Shown here: positions 1-5,499 of the stretch, in pieces
Layout: the number at the start of each line of letters is the position of its first letter
Numbering within the stretch: position 1 is the stretch's first letter
From: Deltaproteobacteria bacterium
GTDB taxonomy: Bacteria; Desulfobacterota; DSM-4660; Desulfatiglandales; Desulfatiglandaceae
DNA: 6,506 bases
NCBI GenBank assembly: GCA_019307645.1
Contig: JAFDJF010000145.1
Span: 1-6,506, forward strand
Direction of reading: 5' to 3'
Notes under the pieces: model-generated
Databases searched by the model: none
The model's input: only the letters and a program-made list of their open reading frames with translations
What the model was told of the DNA's origin: nothing
Translations under genes and position numbers: made by a program

Positions 1-167
1 CTGATATCGATGAAGTGCCCCAGGCGGTACGCCGCGGGATAAAGTTTCACACCGCAGAGTGGTTTGATGATGTGGTGAAAATTGCGTTTTCGGGAAAGTT
101 AAAAGGAAACTACTCAGGTTCAGGGGTTCACGGTTCAAAGGTTCAGAGGTTTGCGGACCAACCGTAA
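1..167 (+). CDS. lon: Lon-type ATP-dependent protease, C-terminal end (partial)
   Basis: The gene enters from the left edge; the frame is set by the codon at position 3, and it stops with TAA at 165-167, so only 54 residues are visible. They begin DIDEVPQAVRRGIKFHTAEW and continue FDDVVKIAFSG. This matches the end of Lon proteases, where a 'D-(L/I)-(E/D)-E-(I/V)-P' turn is followed by the last helix of the serine-lysine protease domain. Lon degrades damaged and regulatory proteins in the cytoplasm with ATP hydrolysis. The catalytic Ser/Lys lie upstream of the window and cannot be checked. After the last conserved helix, about 23 residues (KLKGNYSGSG and on) look unconserved and are encoded largely by GGTTCA repeats. 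A Lon-like paralogue is possible, because several Lon copies are common in this group. Confidence 0.72.
   Translation, partial: DIDEVPQAVRRGIKFHTAEWFDDVVKIAFSGKLKGNYSGSGVHGSKVQRFADQP
117..153 (+). repeat. GGTTCA short direct-repeat run in the 3' end of the lon-like gene
   Basis: Four exact GGTTCA copies start at 117, 125, 132 and 140, and a degraded fifth (GGTTTG) starts at 148. The period is 7-8 bases. The run is in frame with the lon-like coding sequence and supplies its last residues before the stop at 165. It looks like replication-slippage or intergenic-repeat sequence that has been captured as a C-terminal tail. Confidence 0.7.
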
Positions 168-241
168 TCCTGGAACGGGTGGAGAGCAATAAAGAGCTAA
201 ACCGGTACACTTTTTTTTAGTTACAAATACAATAGATAGAT

Positions 242-271
242 CCGGTTTCAAAATGCTCAATTTGAAACCGG
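242..271. repeat. Perfect 11-bp inverted repeat (hairpin) before the sigma-54 activator gene
   Basis: The arms CCGGTTTCAAA (242-252) and TTTGAAACCGG (261-271) are exact reverse complements around an 8-base loop. The right arm ends 18 bases before the ATG at 290. The hairpin could be an operator, a 5'-UTR structure affecting translation, or a dispersed repeat. It has no T tract after it, so it is a poor intrinsic terminator. An AAACCGG at 199-205 could pair with the left arm instead, giving a mutually exclusive fold. The function is unknown. Confidence 0.75.
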
Positions 272-289
272 CTCGATAAGCGGTGTAAA

Positions 290-1669
290 ATGAAATCTGT
301 TACCGATGTATTGAACCAGGATGGGTTCCTGAAAAACCTGTTTGATTCGATTCCCTGCGGGGTCCTCGTCGTGGACAGTGAAAGACGGGTCAAGGCAGTG
401 AACAATGTGCTGGAACGGACATTTGGAATCTCCGGGGCTGAGGTAATTGACAAACGCGGGGGCGAAGCCCTTGAGTGCGTTCATTCTTTCACAAACCCGG
501 AAGGCTGCGGTTCTGGCGAGGAGTGTCAGACCTGCCGTGTTCGCAGTACCGCATTGGAGGCGATTGCCGGAAAGCATATTCACCGGAACCGGGCGAACTT
601 TCAACTGCTGGTAAAAGGGGAGCCCCGTGACATGACGTTGCTTCTCAGTGCCGCCCCCTTTGACCACGAAGGTGAGAGGCTGGCGATTGTCATCCTTGAA
701 GACATCTCGGAACTCGATAACCTTCGAAAACGTTTAAAGACCGAACAGAGCTTTGCCGGGATAATAGGAAGCGATACCCGGATGCAGGAACTGTTTGAAA
801 CCATAAGGGATGTTACTGACGTAAACGTTCCGGTTCTCATCCAGGGGGAAAGTGGGACGGGAAAAGAACTGGTTGCCGTGGCGATTCACAATGAAGGTCC
901 CCGGGCAAACAAACCATTTGTTCCGGTCAACTGTGGCGCCCTGCCGGAGGGATTGCTGGAAAGCGAGCTCTTTGGACACGTTAAGGGTGCCTTTACCGGA
1001 GCGCTGAGAGACAAGAAAGGCCGGTTTGAACTGGCCAACGGCGGCACGCTTTTTCTGGACGAGGTCTCTGATCTGTCGAAGGTCGTGCAGGCAAAGCTTC
1101 TGCGGGTACTTCAGGAAGGTTCATTCGATCGCGTGGGCGGAGAAAAAACCATGTCGGTTGATGTTCGTCTCATAAGCGCTGCCAACCGCGATCTGAAGCA
1201 CGAAGTGGAAATGGGAAATTTTCGTGATGACCTGTATTACCGCATCAATGTCGTTCCCATTCACCTGCCGCCTTTAAGGGAGCGGAAAAACGACATCCCC
1301 CTTCTTGTGGAATACTTTATGGAAAAGGCTTCCAATGAAGGGCAAAAGGCATCGGGCATTTCAAAAGATGCTCTTGCTGTTATGATGGGATACCCCTGGT
1401 ACGGGAATGTTCGCGAGCTTCAAAGTGCAATACGGTATGCCCTTGTAAAGGCCAAAGGCCGGGTTATCCGACCCCAGAATCTCCCGGCAGAGATGACAGG
1501 CTGGAAGAGCGTTCAACCCTCGCGCGGACCTTCCAGAAAACTGGACGCCAAAAGCGTCGGTGATGCCCTGACCATGGCAGGGGGAAATAAGGCCAAGGCC
1601 GCCAGGATCCTGGGTGTTGGCCGTGCAACGCTTTACCGTTTTCTGTCTGAGAATAAAGGTGTCTCATAA
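290..1669 (+). CDS. Sigma-54-dependent transcriptional activator (PAS - AAA+ - Fis HTH) with cysteine-rich PAS domain
   Basis: This 459-residue enhancer-binding protein remodels RNA polymerase-sigma-54 at -24/-12 promoters using ATP. Residues about 10-145 form a PAS sensor. The AAA+ domain (about 155-385) has Walker A GESGTGKE (186-193), the sigma-54-contacting loop GAFTGA (233-238), Walker B GGTLFLDEV (251-259), the arginine-finger region FRDDLYYR (311-318) and the sensor II WYGNVREL (370-377). The DNA-binding Fis-type helix-turn-helix is at about 424-455. There is no receiver domain, so the signal is probably read directly by the PAS domain. The PAS domain carries C63-X9-C73-X5-C79-X2-C82, a four-cysteine cluster that could hold an Fe-S centre or zinc, or act as a thiol switch; this is inference. 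The ATG at 290 is chosen because the PAS domain begins immediately; its ribosome site (around 280-285) is weak. The likely target is the adjacent siroheme reductase/cytochrome operon, judged by position only. Confidence 0.93.
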   Translation: MKSVTDVLNQDGFLKNLFDSIPCGVLVVDSERRVKAVNNVLERTFGISGAEVIDKRGGEALECVHSFTNPEGCGSGEECQTCRVRSTALEAIAGKHIHRNRANFQLLVKGEPRDMTLLLSAAPFDHEGERLAIVILEDISELDNLRKRLKTEQSFAGIIGSDTRMQELFETIRDVTDVNVPVLIQGESGTGKELVAVAIHNEGPRANKPFVPVNCGALPEGLLESELFGHVKGAFTGALRDKKGRFELANGGTLFLDEVSDLSKVVQAKLLRVLQEGSFDRVGGEKTMSVDVRLISAANRDLKHEVEMGNFRDDLYYRINVVPIHLPPLRERKNDIPLLVEYFMEKASNEGQKASGISKDALAVMMGYPWYGNVRELQSAIRYALVKAKGRVIRPQNLPAEMTGWKSVQPSRGPSRKLDAKSVGDALTMAGGNKAKAARILGVGRATLYRFLSENKGVS

Positions 1670-1671
1670 AA

Positions 1672-1750
1672 CAGATGTGCCTTGAAATAAATCTTGAAAC
1701 ATATCTGCGATTCTCCTGATTATTTTCTTAATAAAATACAGTTGTTTCAA
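1672..1750. promoter_or_regulatory. Candidate regulatory region upstream of the siroheme reductase operon
   Basis: The AT-rich 192-base gap 1670-1861 holds a direct repeat CTTGAAA at 1681-1687 and 1693-1699 (12-base period), which is flanked by arms CAGATGTG (1672-1679) and CATATCTG (1700-1707) that pair with one G-T wobble. An opposite-strand partner, TTTCAA, lies at 1745-1750. These could be upstream activator sites for the neighbouring enhancer-binding protein. I find no convincing -24/-12 sigma-54 promoter or good sigma-70 promoter in the gap. Confidence 0.25.
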
Positions 1751-1850
1751 TTGGTTATCATCTTATTGATCTAAATGATGGACATTTTGATTTGAATATT
1801 GAAGTAGAATTTGTTAAGGAACGGATCAAATTTTCAAATTCTCAATTTAA

Positions 1851-1857
1851 GGAGGAG
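1851..1857 (+). promoter_or_regulatory. Strong ribosome binding site fixing the siroheme reductase start
   Basis: GGAGGAG lies 4 bases before the ATG at 1862. This near-ideal Shine-Dalgarno sequence decides the start codon over an upstream in-frame TTG at 1811. Confidence 0.85.
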
Positions 1858-1861
1858 ACAA

Positions 1862-2518
1862 ATGCTTAAACTTGGTGAAAAGGGAGCGATTCCCCAAAGG
1901 GACAAAACTACTTACGCAATAGCACCGCATATCCCATGTGGTATAGTTACCCCGGACCTTTTGCGAAAGCTGGCGGATGTGGCTGAGAAGTACGAGGCTC
2001 AGGCAATGAAGATTACCGGGGCCGGCCGCATTGCCATCGTGGGTCTCAAGGAAGAAGATATTGACAAAGTGTGGGAAGAGCTGGGAATGGATAAAGGCGC
2101 TGCCGTAGGCCTGTGTGTTCGCAGTATACGTGCCTGCCCGGGAACTACCTTTTGTTCCATTGGCAAGCAGGATTCCCTGGGAATCGGTATGAAGCTCGAC
2201 GTTCTCTATCATGGGATTGAACTCCCAGGGAAGTTTAAGATGGCAGTTTCAGGCTGTAAACTCAGTTGTGCCGAGTCGTGGGTCAGAGATATCGGCCTTA
2301 TCGGAGAAGCGGACGGCTGGAAGCTTGTGGTCGGCGGTAATGTTGGTGCGAGTCCGCGCATTGCCAATGAATTCCTGACCGGGCTTGATGACGATCAGGC
2401 CATTGAAGCTGCTAAAAAAGTTGTCGAATACTATAAGGAAAATGCCAAGAAAGGTGAGCGGCTGGGTAAGATGATCGACCGGACAGGACTCGATTCTCTG
2501 AAATCAGCAGTTGCCTAA
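1862..2518 (+). CDS. Small assimilatory-type siroheme sulfite/nitrite reductase (single-subunit, [4Fe-4S])
   Basis: The product is 218 residues. It has the siroheme/[4Fe-4S] ligand signature of sulfite and nitrite reductases: C92-X5-C98 (in ACPGTTFCS) and C132-X3-C136 (in SGCKLSCAES), with the last Cys expected to bridge the cluster and siroheme. The preceding KITGAGRIAIVGL (50-62) fits the ferredoxin-like half-domain that supplies basic siroheme contacts. Known relatives are the low-spin, low-molecular-weight assimilatory-type sulfite reductase of Desulfovibrio vulgaris, which is of essentially the same length, and the small sulfite-reductase-like proteins of methanogens. They catalyse six-electron reduction of sulfite (or nitrite) in vitro, but their in vivo roles are debated. 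There is no signal peptide, so it is cytoplasmic. An extra C85 and C26 are present. The octaheme cytochrome gene starts 15 bases downstream, which implies co-transcription. Electron donor and true substrate are unknown. Confidence 0.88.
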   Translation: MLKLGEKGAIPQRDKTTYAIAPHIPCGIVTPDLLRKLADVAEKYEAQAMKITGAGRIAIVGLKEEDIDKVWEELGMDKGAAVGLCVRSIRACPGTTFCSIGKQDSLGIGMKLDVLYHGIELPGKFKMAVSGCKLSCAESWVRDIGLIGEADGWKLVVGGNVGASPRIANEFLTGLDDDQAIEAAKKVVEYYKENAKKGERLGKMIDRTGLDSLKSAVA

Positions 2519-2533
2519 GAGAAAGGATGCGTA

Positions 2534-3820
2534 ATGAAAGCAAAATGGTCTATTTTGATTGTTTTCTCTTTGGTTTTTACAGGATTTGCCGGACAGGCGG
2601 CAGAGCCGGAAGAGGACGCGTGCGTTGCCTGCCATCAGGATGTTACTCCGGGATGGGTTGCAGACTGGAGGGCCAGCAGGCACAGTGAAGAAGGAACCGG
2701 ATGCGCTGATTGTCACGGTTATAAACATACAAAAGCCGAAGATGCGAAACTGGTTCAGTTCCCTGATGAACAAAAATGCGGAGAGTGTCATGAGGATCAG
2801 TTCAACCAGTTTAAAAGGGGTAAACACAATCTGGGCTGGACCTCCCTGCTTGCACTCCCTGTTACACACCTGGAGCCTGATTTGTTGATGGAAGGCGGCA
2901 GAGGTTGTGGCGGCTGCCACAACATGGGGATAAAATCTGAGGCACAGAAACAGGACCAGCTCAAAAAAGGCTACCGCTACCAGAACAATTCCTGTGATGA
3001 GTGTCATACGCGGCACGTCTTTTCAAAGAAAGAGGCTCAGAACCCAAGGTCCTGCCGGCAGTGCCATATGGGCTATGATCACCCGCAGTGGGAGATGTGG
3101 AGCAGTTCAAAGCACGGTTCCCGTTATTTGAGCAAAGAGGTGGGAGATGTCCCAGAGGGAGCTGTGGCCCCCAGGTGTCAGGACTGCCATCTGCCAAACG
3201 GGACTCATGAAAACAGAACCGCATGGGGTTTTCTCGGAGTCAGACTTCCTCTTCCCGCAGACCCTCAGTGGAAGTCTGACAGAATCACTATACTGAAAGC
3301 GCTGGGTGTGCTCAATCCCGGAACAGGAGAGCCAACTGCTCGCCTTGAAATCGTTAAGGCCGCAGATCTTGCACGGTTGACTGAGGAAGCGTGGCAGACT
3401 GAAAGAGACAAGATGATAGGCATCTGCAGTAAGTGCCATTCAGGGACCTATGCCAGGGAGCAGCTTGCCATGGGCGATTCCATGATGCAGAAGGCGGACC
3501 GGCTTATGGCAGACGCGATTGAAATAGTCGCTTCGCTTTATCAGGACGGCATTATTAAAAAGCCTGAGGAATACGCCTTTGCTTATCCGGATTTTTTGTA
3601 CTTTATGCGGACGGGCGGCTCAAGCATGGATAATCTTTCCTTCATTGACCAGGTCCTGTTTCAGATGTACATGAAGCACCGCATGCGGACCTACCAGGCC
3701 TTTTTCCATGCAAATCCTGATTATGCTTACTGGGACGGCTGGGCAATGATGGTTAAGGATCTTGGAGAAATACAAGAACTTGCAAAGACCATGCGCGCGA
3801 CGCATTCAGCAAAGGAGTAA
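2534..3820 (+). CDS. Exported octaheme cytochrome c, hydroxylamine oxidoreductase (HAO)-like
   Basis: The 428-residue precursor has an N-terminal signal peptide (hydrophobic to about residue 18, probable cut after Ala 22 or 23). It carries eight CXXCH haem-attachment motifs, starting at C30, C57, C82, C125, C154, C174, C215 and C298. Eight haems, the long haem-free stretch between haems 7 and 8, repeated W-(x)n-S-x-H and KHG elements (for example SSKHG at 191-195) and a helical C-terminal region rich in His/Tyr/Trp (about 350-415) point to the HAO family. Haem 4 (GCGGCH) would be the catalytic one by order. In ammonia-oxidiser HAO this haem is cross-linked to a C-terminal tyrosine; Y379, Y387, Y397 and Y399 are candidates here, and without an alignment I cannot say whether one is equivalent. 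Loss of the cross-link favours nitrite or hydroxylamine reduction. The protein is shorter than classical HAO. There is no membrane anchor or NapC-type partner in the window, so the electron donor is unknown. Confidence 0.88.
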   Translation: MKAKWSILIVFSLVFTGFAGQAAEPEEDACVACHQDVTPGWVADWRASRHSEEGTGCADCHGYKHTKAEDAKLVQFPDEQKCGECHEDQFNQFKRGKHNLGWTSLLALPVTHLEPDLLMEGGRGCGGCHNMGIKSEAQKQDQLKKGYRYQNNSCDECHTRHVFSKKEAQNPRSCRQCHMGYDHPQWEMWSSSKHGSRYLSKEVGDVPEGAVAPRCQDCHLPNGTHENRTAWGFLGVRLPLPADPQWKSDRITILKALGVLNPGTGEPTARLEIVKAADLARLTEEAWQTERDKMIGICSKCHSGTYAREQLAMGDSMMQKADRLMADAIEIVASLYQDGIIKKPEEYAFAYPDFLYFMRTGGSSMDNLSFIDQVLFQMYMKHRMRTYQAFFHANPDYAYWDGWAMMVKDLGEIQELAKTMRATHSAKE

Positions 3821-3842
3821 TTTGCCGTGATTATCGGATAAA

Positions 3843-3869
3843 AGGTGAAATCAGGGGTCATATTCACCT
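3843..3869. repeat. Inverted repeat 1 of the hairpin cluster
   Basis: The arms AGGTGAA (3843-3849) and TTCACCT (3863-3869) are exact complements around a 13-base loop that contains GGGGTC. The repeat abuts the next hairpin directly. This arrangement resembles a REP-like element, but the assignment is tentative. Confidence 0.5.
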
Positions 3870-3906
3870 GAGCCAATTTCAAAACGTCCCATTTTGGAAT
3901 TGGCTC
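3870..3906. terminator. Inverted repeat 2: 15-bp hairpin, possible terminator of the siroheme reductase-cytochrome operon
   Basis: The arms GAGCCAATTTCAAAA (3870-3884) and TTTTGGAATTGGCTC (3892-3906) pair over 15 positions with one mismatch or G-T wobble around the loop CGTCCCA. Only TTTA follows, so if it terminates it lacks a proper U tract. Its core resembles the hairpin at 242-271, so it may instead be a dispersed repeat. Confidence 0.6.
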
Positions 3907-3910
3907 TTTA

Positions 3911-3950
3911 GGGTTCACGCAAAAATGTGAAGTTATTTTTGCGCGAGCCC
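3911..3950. terminator. Inverted repeat 3: 16-bp hairpin, possible terminator or repeat element
   Basis: The arms GGGTTCACGCAAAAAT (3911-3926) and ATTTTTGCGCGAGCCC (3935-3950) pair with one G-T wobble and one mismatch around an 8-base loop. An A-run in one arm and T-run in the other could act as a terminator in either direction. It lies 4 bases after inverted repeat 2. Confidence 0.6.
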
Positions 3951-4104
3951 TAAGTTAATGACATTGACTTTAACCTGCCTTGAGGTTCATCACAGCCCAC
4001 CCTATTGTTCGGGAATAATCAAAAAAACCGCCTGTATTTCTCACATCAACATCAGAAATCAAATTTTAAATCCCTGTCGGAATAAACGAAATATTCGCAG
4101 AAAT

Positions 4105-4130
4105 TGTAACCTTTTGGCGTGTTTTACGTT
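4105..4130 (+). promoter_or_regulatory. ECF-sigma promoter of the sigma factor gene (probable autoregulation)
   Basis: The -35 element TGTAACCTTTT (4105-4115) and -10 element CGTT (4127-4130, in TACGTT) give AAC-N16-CGT spacing. That is the pattern of group IV (ECF) promoters such as the Bacillus SigX/SigW/SigM classes. The same sequence and spacing recur at 5495-5520. The position directly before an ECF sigma gene supports autoregulation. Transcription would start at about 4136-4139, only a few bases before the ATG at 4143. Confidence 0.75.
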
Positions 4131-4142
4131 ATAAAAGAGATA

Positions 4143-4625
4143 ATGGATAAATTTCGCGAGTTCTATAATAAACACAGGGACAAACTCTTCAATTACCTGA
4201 TGCGAATGTCTGGAGATTATGAACTGGCAAGAGATCTTATGCAGGAGAGCTTTACCCGTTATCTTGAGCATTACAGGGGGAAGACGCAAAATATTTCGTT
4301 GCTTTATACCATAGCTCGAAATGCTTTTTTTGATAATCAGCGAAAAAGGGAGAGGGAACGCCAAATAGCGCTCAATGGAGAGGAAGAAGATCAGTCAAGA
4401 GATCAGGAGCAGATATTTCTGGTTCGAGAGGAGTACCGGCGCGTGCTTTCAGCCATGCATCACCTTGGAAATACCGAAAGAGATACTCTCGCACTTGTTA
4501 TCAGCGGAGATCTTTCTTACAGAGAAATTGCTTCAATCACTGGCATGAGTGAGGCCAACGTAAAGGTGAAAGTCCACCGGGCCCGAAATAATCTTAGAAA
4601 GATCCTCTACAAGGGAGGTGAATGA
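4143..4625 (+). CDS. ECF (group IV) RNA polymerase sigma factor
   Basis: The 160-residue protein has only sigma regions 2 and 4. Region 2 (about 1-68) contains the core-binding and -10-melting helices, with DYELARDLMQESFTRYLEHY (25-44) as the typical 'A-x-D-L-x-Q-E-x-F' signature. A variable acidic linker (about 75-97) follows, and region 4 (about 100-155) has the -35-reading helix-turn-helix LSYREIASITGMSEANVKVK (124-143) and then HRARNNLRKIL. It directs RNA polymerase to envelope-stress type promoters. The ATG at 4143 is preferred because region 2 starts at once; an in-frame GTG at 4119 would lie between the -35 and -10 elements. Only a weak purine stretch (4133-4140) precedes the ATG. The stop overlaps the next gene, as expected for a sigma/anti-sigma pair. 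I cannot assign an ECF subgroup by eye. Confidence 0.93.
   Translation: MDKFREFYNKHRDKLFNYLMRMSGDYELARDLMQESFTRYLEHYRGKTQNISLLYTIARNAFFDNQRKRERERQIALNGEEEDQSRDQEQIFLVREEYRRVLSAMHHLGNTERDTLALVISGDLSYREIASITGMSEANVKVKVHRARNNLRKILYKGGE
4613..4618 (+). promoter_or_regulatory. Ribosome binding site for the anti-sigma gene inside the sigma gene end
   Basis: GGGAGG stands 3 bases before the ATG at 4622 and 6 bases before a second, in-frame ATG at 4625. The spacing favours the second ATG. Either way, translation of the anti-sigma factor is coupled to that of the sigma factor. Confidence 0.7.
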
Positions 4626-5167
4626 TGTTTGATATCATTAGTATGTTTATTGATAATGAACTTAGCCTGAACGATAAGATAGAATTTGTTAGTAAGGTGC
4701 ATGGAGACAGGGCCTTCAGGGACCAGACCATTGAGTTTCTGGAGCAGGAAAAGTTCATCCGGTCGGATGTGGTGAAGCGAGTCCCTCAGGTCAAGTTCGG
4801 TCCAAAAAAACGTTTTATTATGCCCTTATGGCGTCCAGTGGCCGGTTTGACCGCTGCTCTGGCAGCGACATTAATCATATTGCTTTTTTCTGTCCCTTCC
4901 GAAATTTCCGTTCGAACCCCTTATCGTTTTATCATTTACCAGCCGGACGTAAGCCAGGCAGAAATTACCGGGAGTTTTACCAAATGGCAGAATCTTCCCA
5001 TGAAAAGAGCAGGAAACATGGGGTACTGGGAAATCACACTGGATATCCCAAAAGGTGAGCATCGGTTCATATATATTCTTGACGGGTACCAAAGGTTCTC
5101 AGATCCAACCCTCCCGGGCCGGGAGCAAGACGATTTCGGTGGGGAGAATTCCATTCTAGTTGTTTAG
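4622..5167 (+). CDS. Probable membrane anti-sigma factor with C-terminal CBM48/AMPK-type glycogen-binding-like domain
   Basis: Up to 181 residues (180 if the better-spaced ATG at 4625 is used). The N-terminal 60 residues, cytoplasmic by inference, are helical and include MFIDNELSLNDK (8-19), as in the sigma-binding domain of many anti-sigma factors. They have no cysteine or zinc-binding His-Cys cluster, so this would not be a zinc-type anti-sigma factor. One transmembrane segment lies at about 70-92. The exported part (about 100-181) is a CBM48/AMPK-beta-like beta sandwich: GSFTKW (117-122), KGEHRFIYILDG (144-155), DP (161-162) and EQDDFGGEN (168-176). Compared by eye with the AMPK beta glycogen-binding domain, the first Trp (W122) and the late Asn (N176) are kept, while the central Lys and second Trp appear lost, so sugar binding is uncertain. 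Its position directly after and overlapping the ECF gene supports the anti-sigma role; there is no experimental evidence. Confidence 0.75.
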   Translation: MMFDIISMFIDNELSLNDKIEFVSKVHGDRAFRDQTIEFLEQEKFIRSDVVKRVPQVKFGPKKRFIMPLWRPVAGLTAALAATLIILLFSVPSEISVRTPYRFIIYQPDVSQAEITGSFTKWQNLPMKRAGNMGYWEITLDIPKGEHRFIYILDGYQRFSDPTLPGREQDDFGGENSILVV

Positions 5168-5175
5168 GTTTAACC

Positions 5176-5499
5176 ATGAAGAAGATCGCATTTGTCATTC
5201 TGTTCTTCGTCCTTGCAGGGTGTGGGGGAGGGCATTATTACATGGTTGAAGAAGGATATGTAAGTATATTCCTTAATAAAGCGGAAGCAGACCTTGTCTA
5301 CTTTGCATCTTCACTTGATGGGTATAAACTCCATAGGGCGGAAAGGATTGATGATGACACGTGGGAAGTTCAGATGCCGGCATTGGACGAGTTCAAGTAT
5401 TTCTATATCGTAGACGGAGTTGTATATGTCCCGCCCTGCAGAATGACAGAACAGGACGATTTCGGATCAGAAAACTGCATCTACGTGCCGGAAATGTAA
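5176..5499 (+). CDS. Small lipoprotein with degenerate CBM48-like domain
   Basis: The product is 107 residues, starting 8 bases after the anti-sigma gene, and shows a lipoprotein signal peptide: MKK, hydrophobic core and lipobox LAGC with the lipidated Cys at 16. Residues about 28-105 resemble the CBM48-like domain of the preceding protein: TWEVQMPALDEFKYFYIVDG (62-81) corresponds to its YWEITLDIPKGEHRFIYILDG stretch in short, and EQDDFGSEN (92-100) nearly repeats EQDDFGGEN. The GSF-x-x-W sugar-contact element is replaced by ASSLDGY, so carbohydrate binding has probably been lost. C88 and C101 could form a disulfide. It is probably an outer- or inner-membrane lipoprotein that interacts with the anti-sigma factor or senses the same ligand; this is inference. 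Its TAA stop (5497-5499) lies within the -35 element of the next promoter. Confidence 0.82.
   Translation: MKKIAFVILFFVLAGCGGGHYYMVEEGYVSIFLNKAEADLVYFASSLDGYKLHRAERIDDDTWEVQMPALDEFKYFYIVDGVVYVPPCRMTEQDDFGSENCIYVPEM

Larger units (their letters stand above)
3821..4142. other. 322-base intergenic region between the redox operon and the ECF block
   Basis: No protein-coding gene is supported here. The left third (3843-3950) is packed with three consecutive inverted repeats, listed separately. The stretch 3951-4100 shows no recognised feature to me, beyond AT-rich sequence. The right end (4105-4130) holds an ECF-type promoter for the sigma factor gene. Confidence 0.8.

Noticed and set aside
211..218. 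T8 tract as an intrinsic terminator for the lon-like gene
   Set aside because: No stable stem directly precedes it; only weak, short complementarities are seen.
1766..1779. FNR-like site TTGAT-N4-ATGAT
   Set aside because: The second half should be ATCAA; only one half-site matches, as expected by chance in AT-rich DNA.
1779..1796. TGGACA...TTTGA as a sigma-54 -24/-12 promoter
   Set aside because: The GG-to-GC spacing is wrong and the -12 GC is missing.
1811..1861. Upstream in-frame TTG start extending the siroheme reductase by 17 residues
   Set aside because: The ATG at 1862 has a strong GGAGGAG site and yields the typical 218-residue length; the extra residues look like untranslated AT-rich leader.
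2504..3016. Long reverse-strand open frame opposite the octaheme cytochrome
   Set aside because: It is the complement of a gene with eight haem motifs and a signal peptide, with no ribosome site or recognisable domain of its own.
4119..4142. In-frame GTG start adding 8 residues to the sigma factor
   Set aside because: It lies within the promoter spacer between -35 and -10, so a transcript from that promoter would not contain it.
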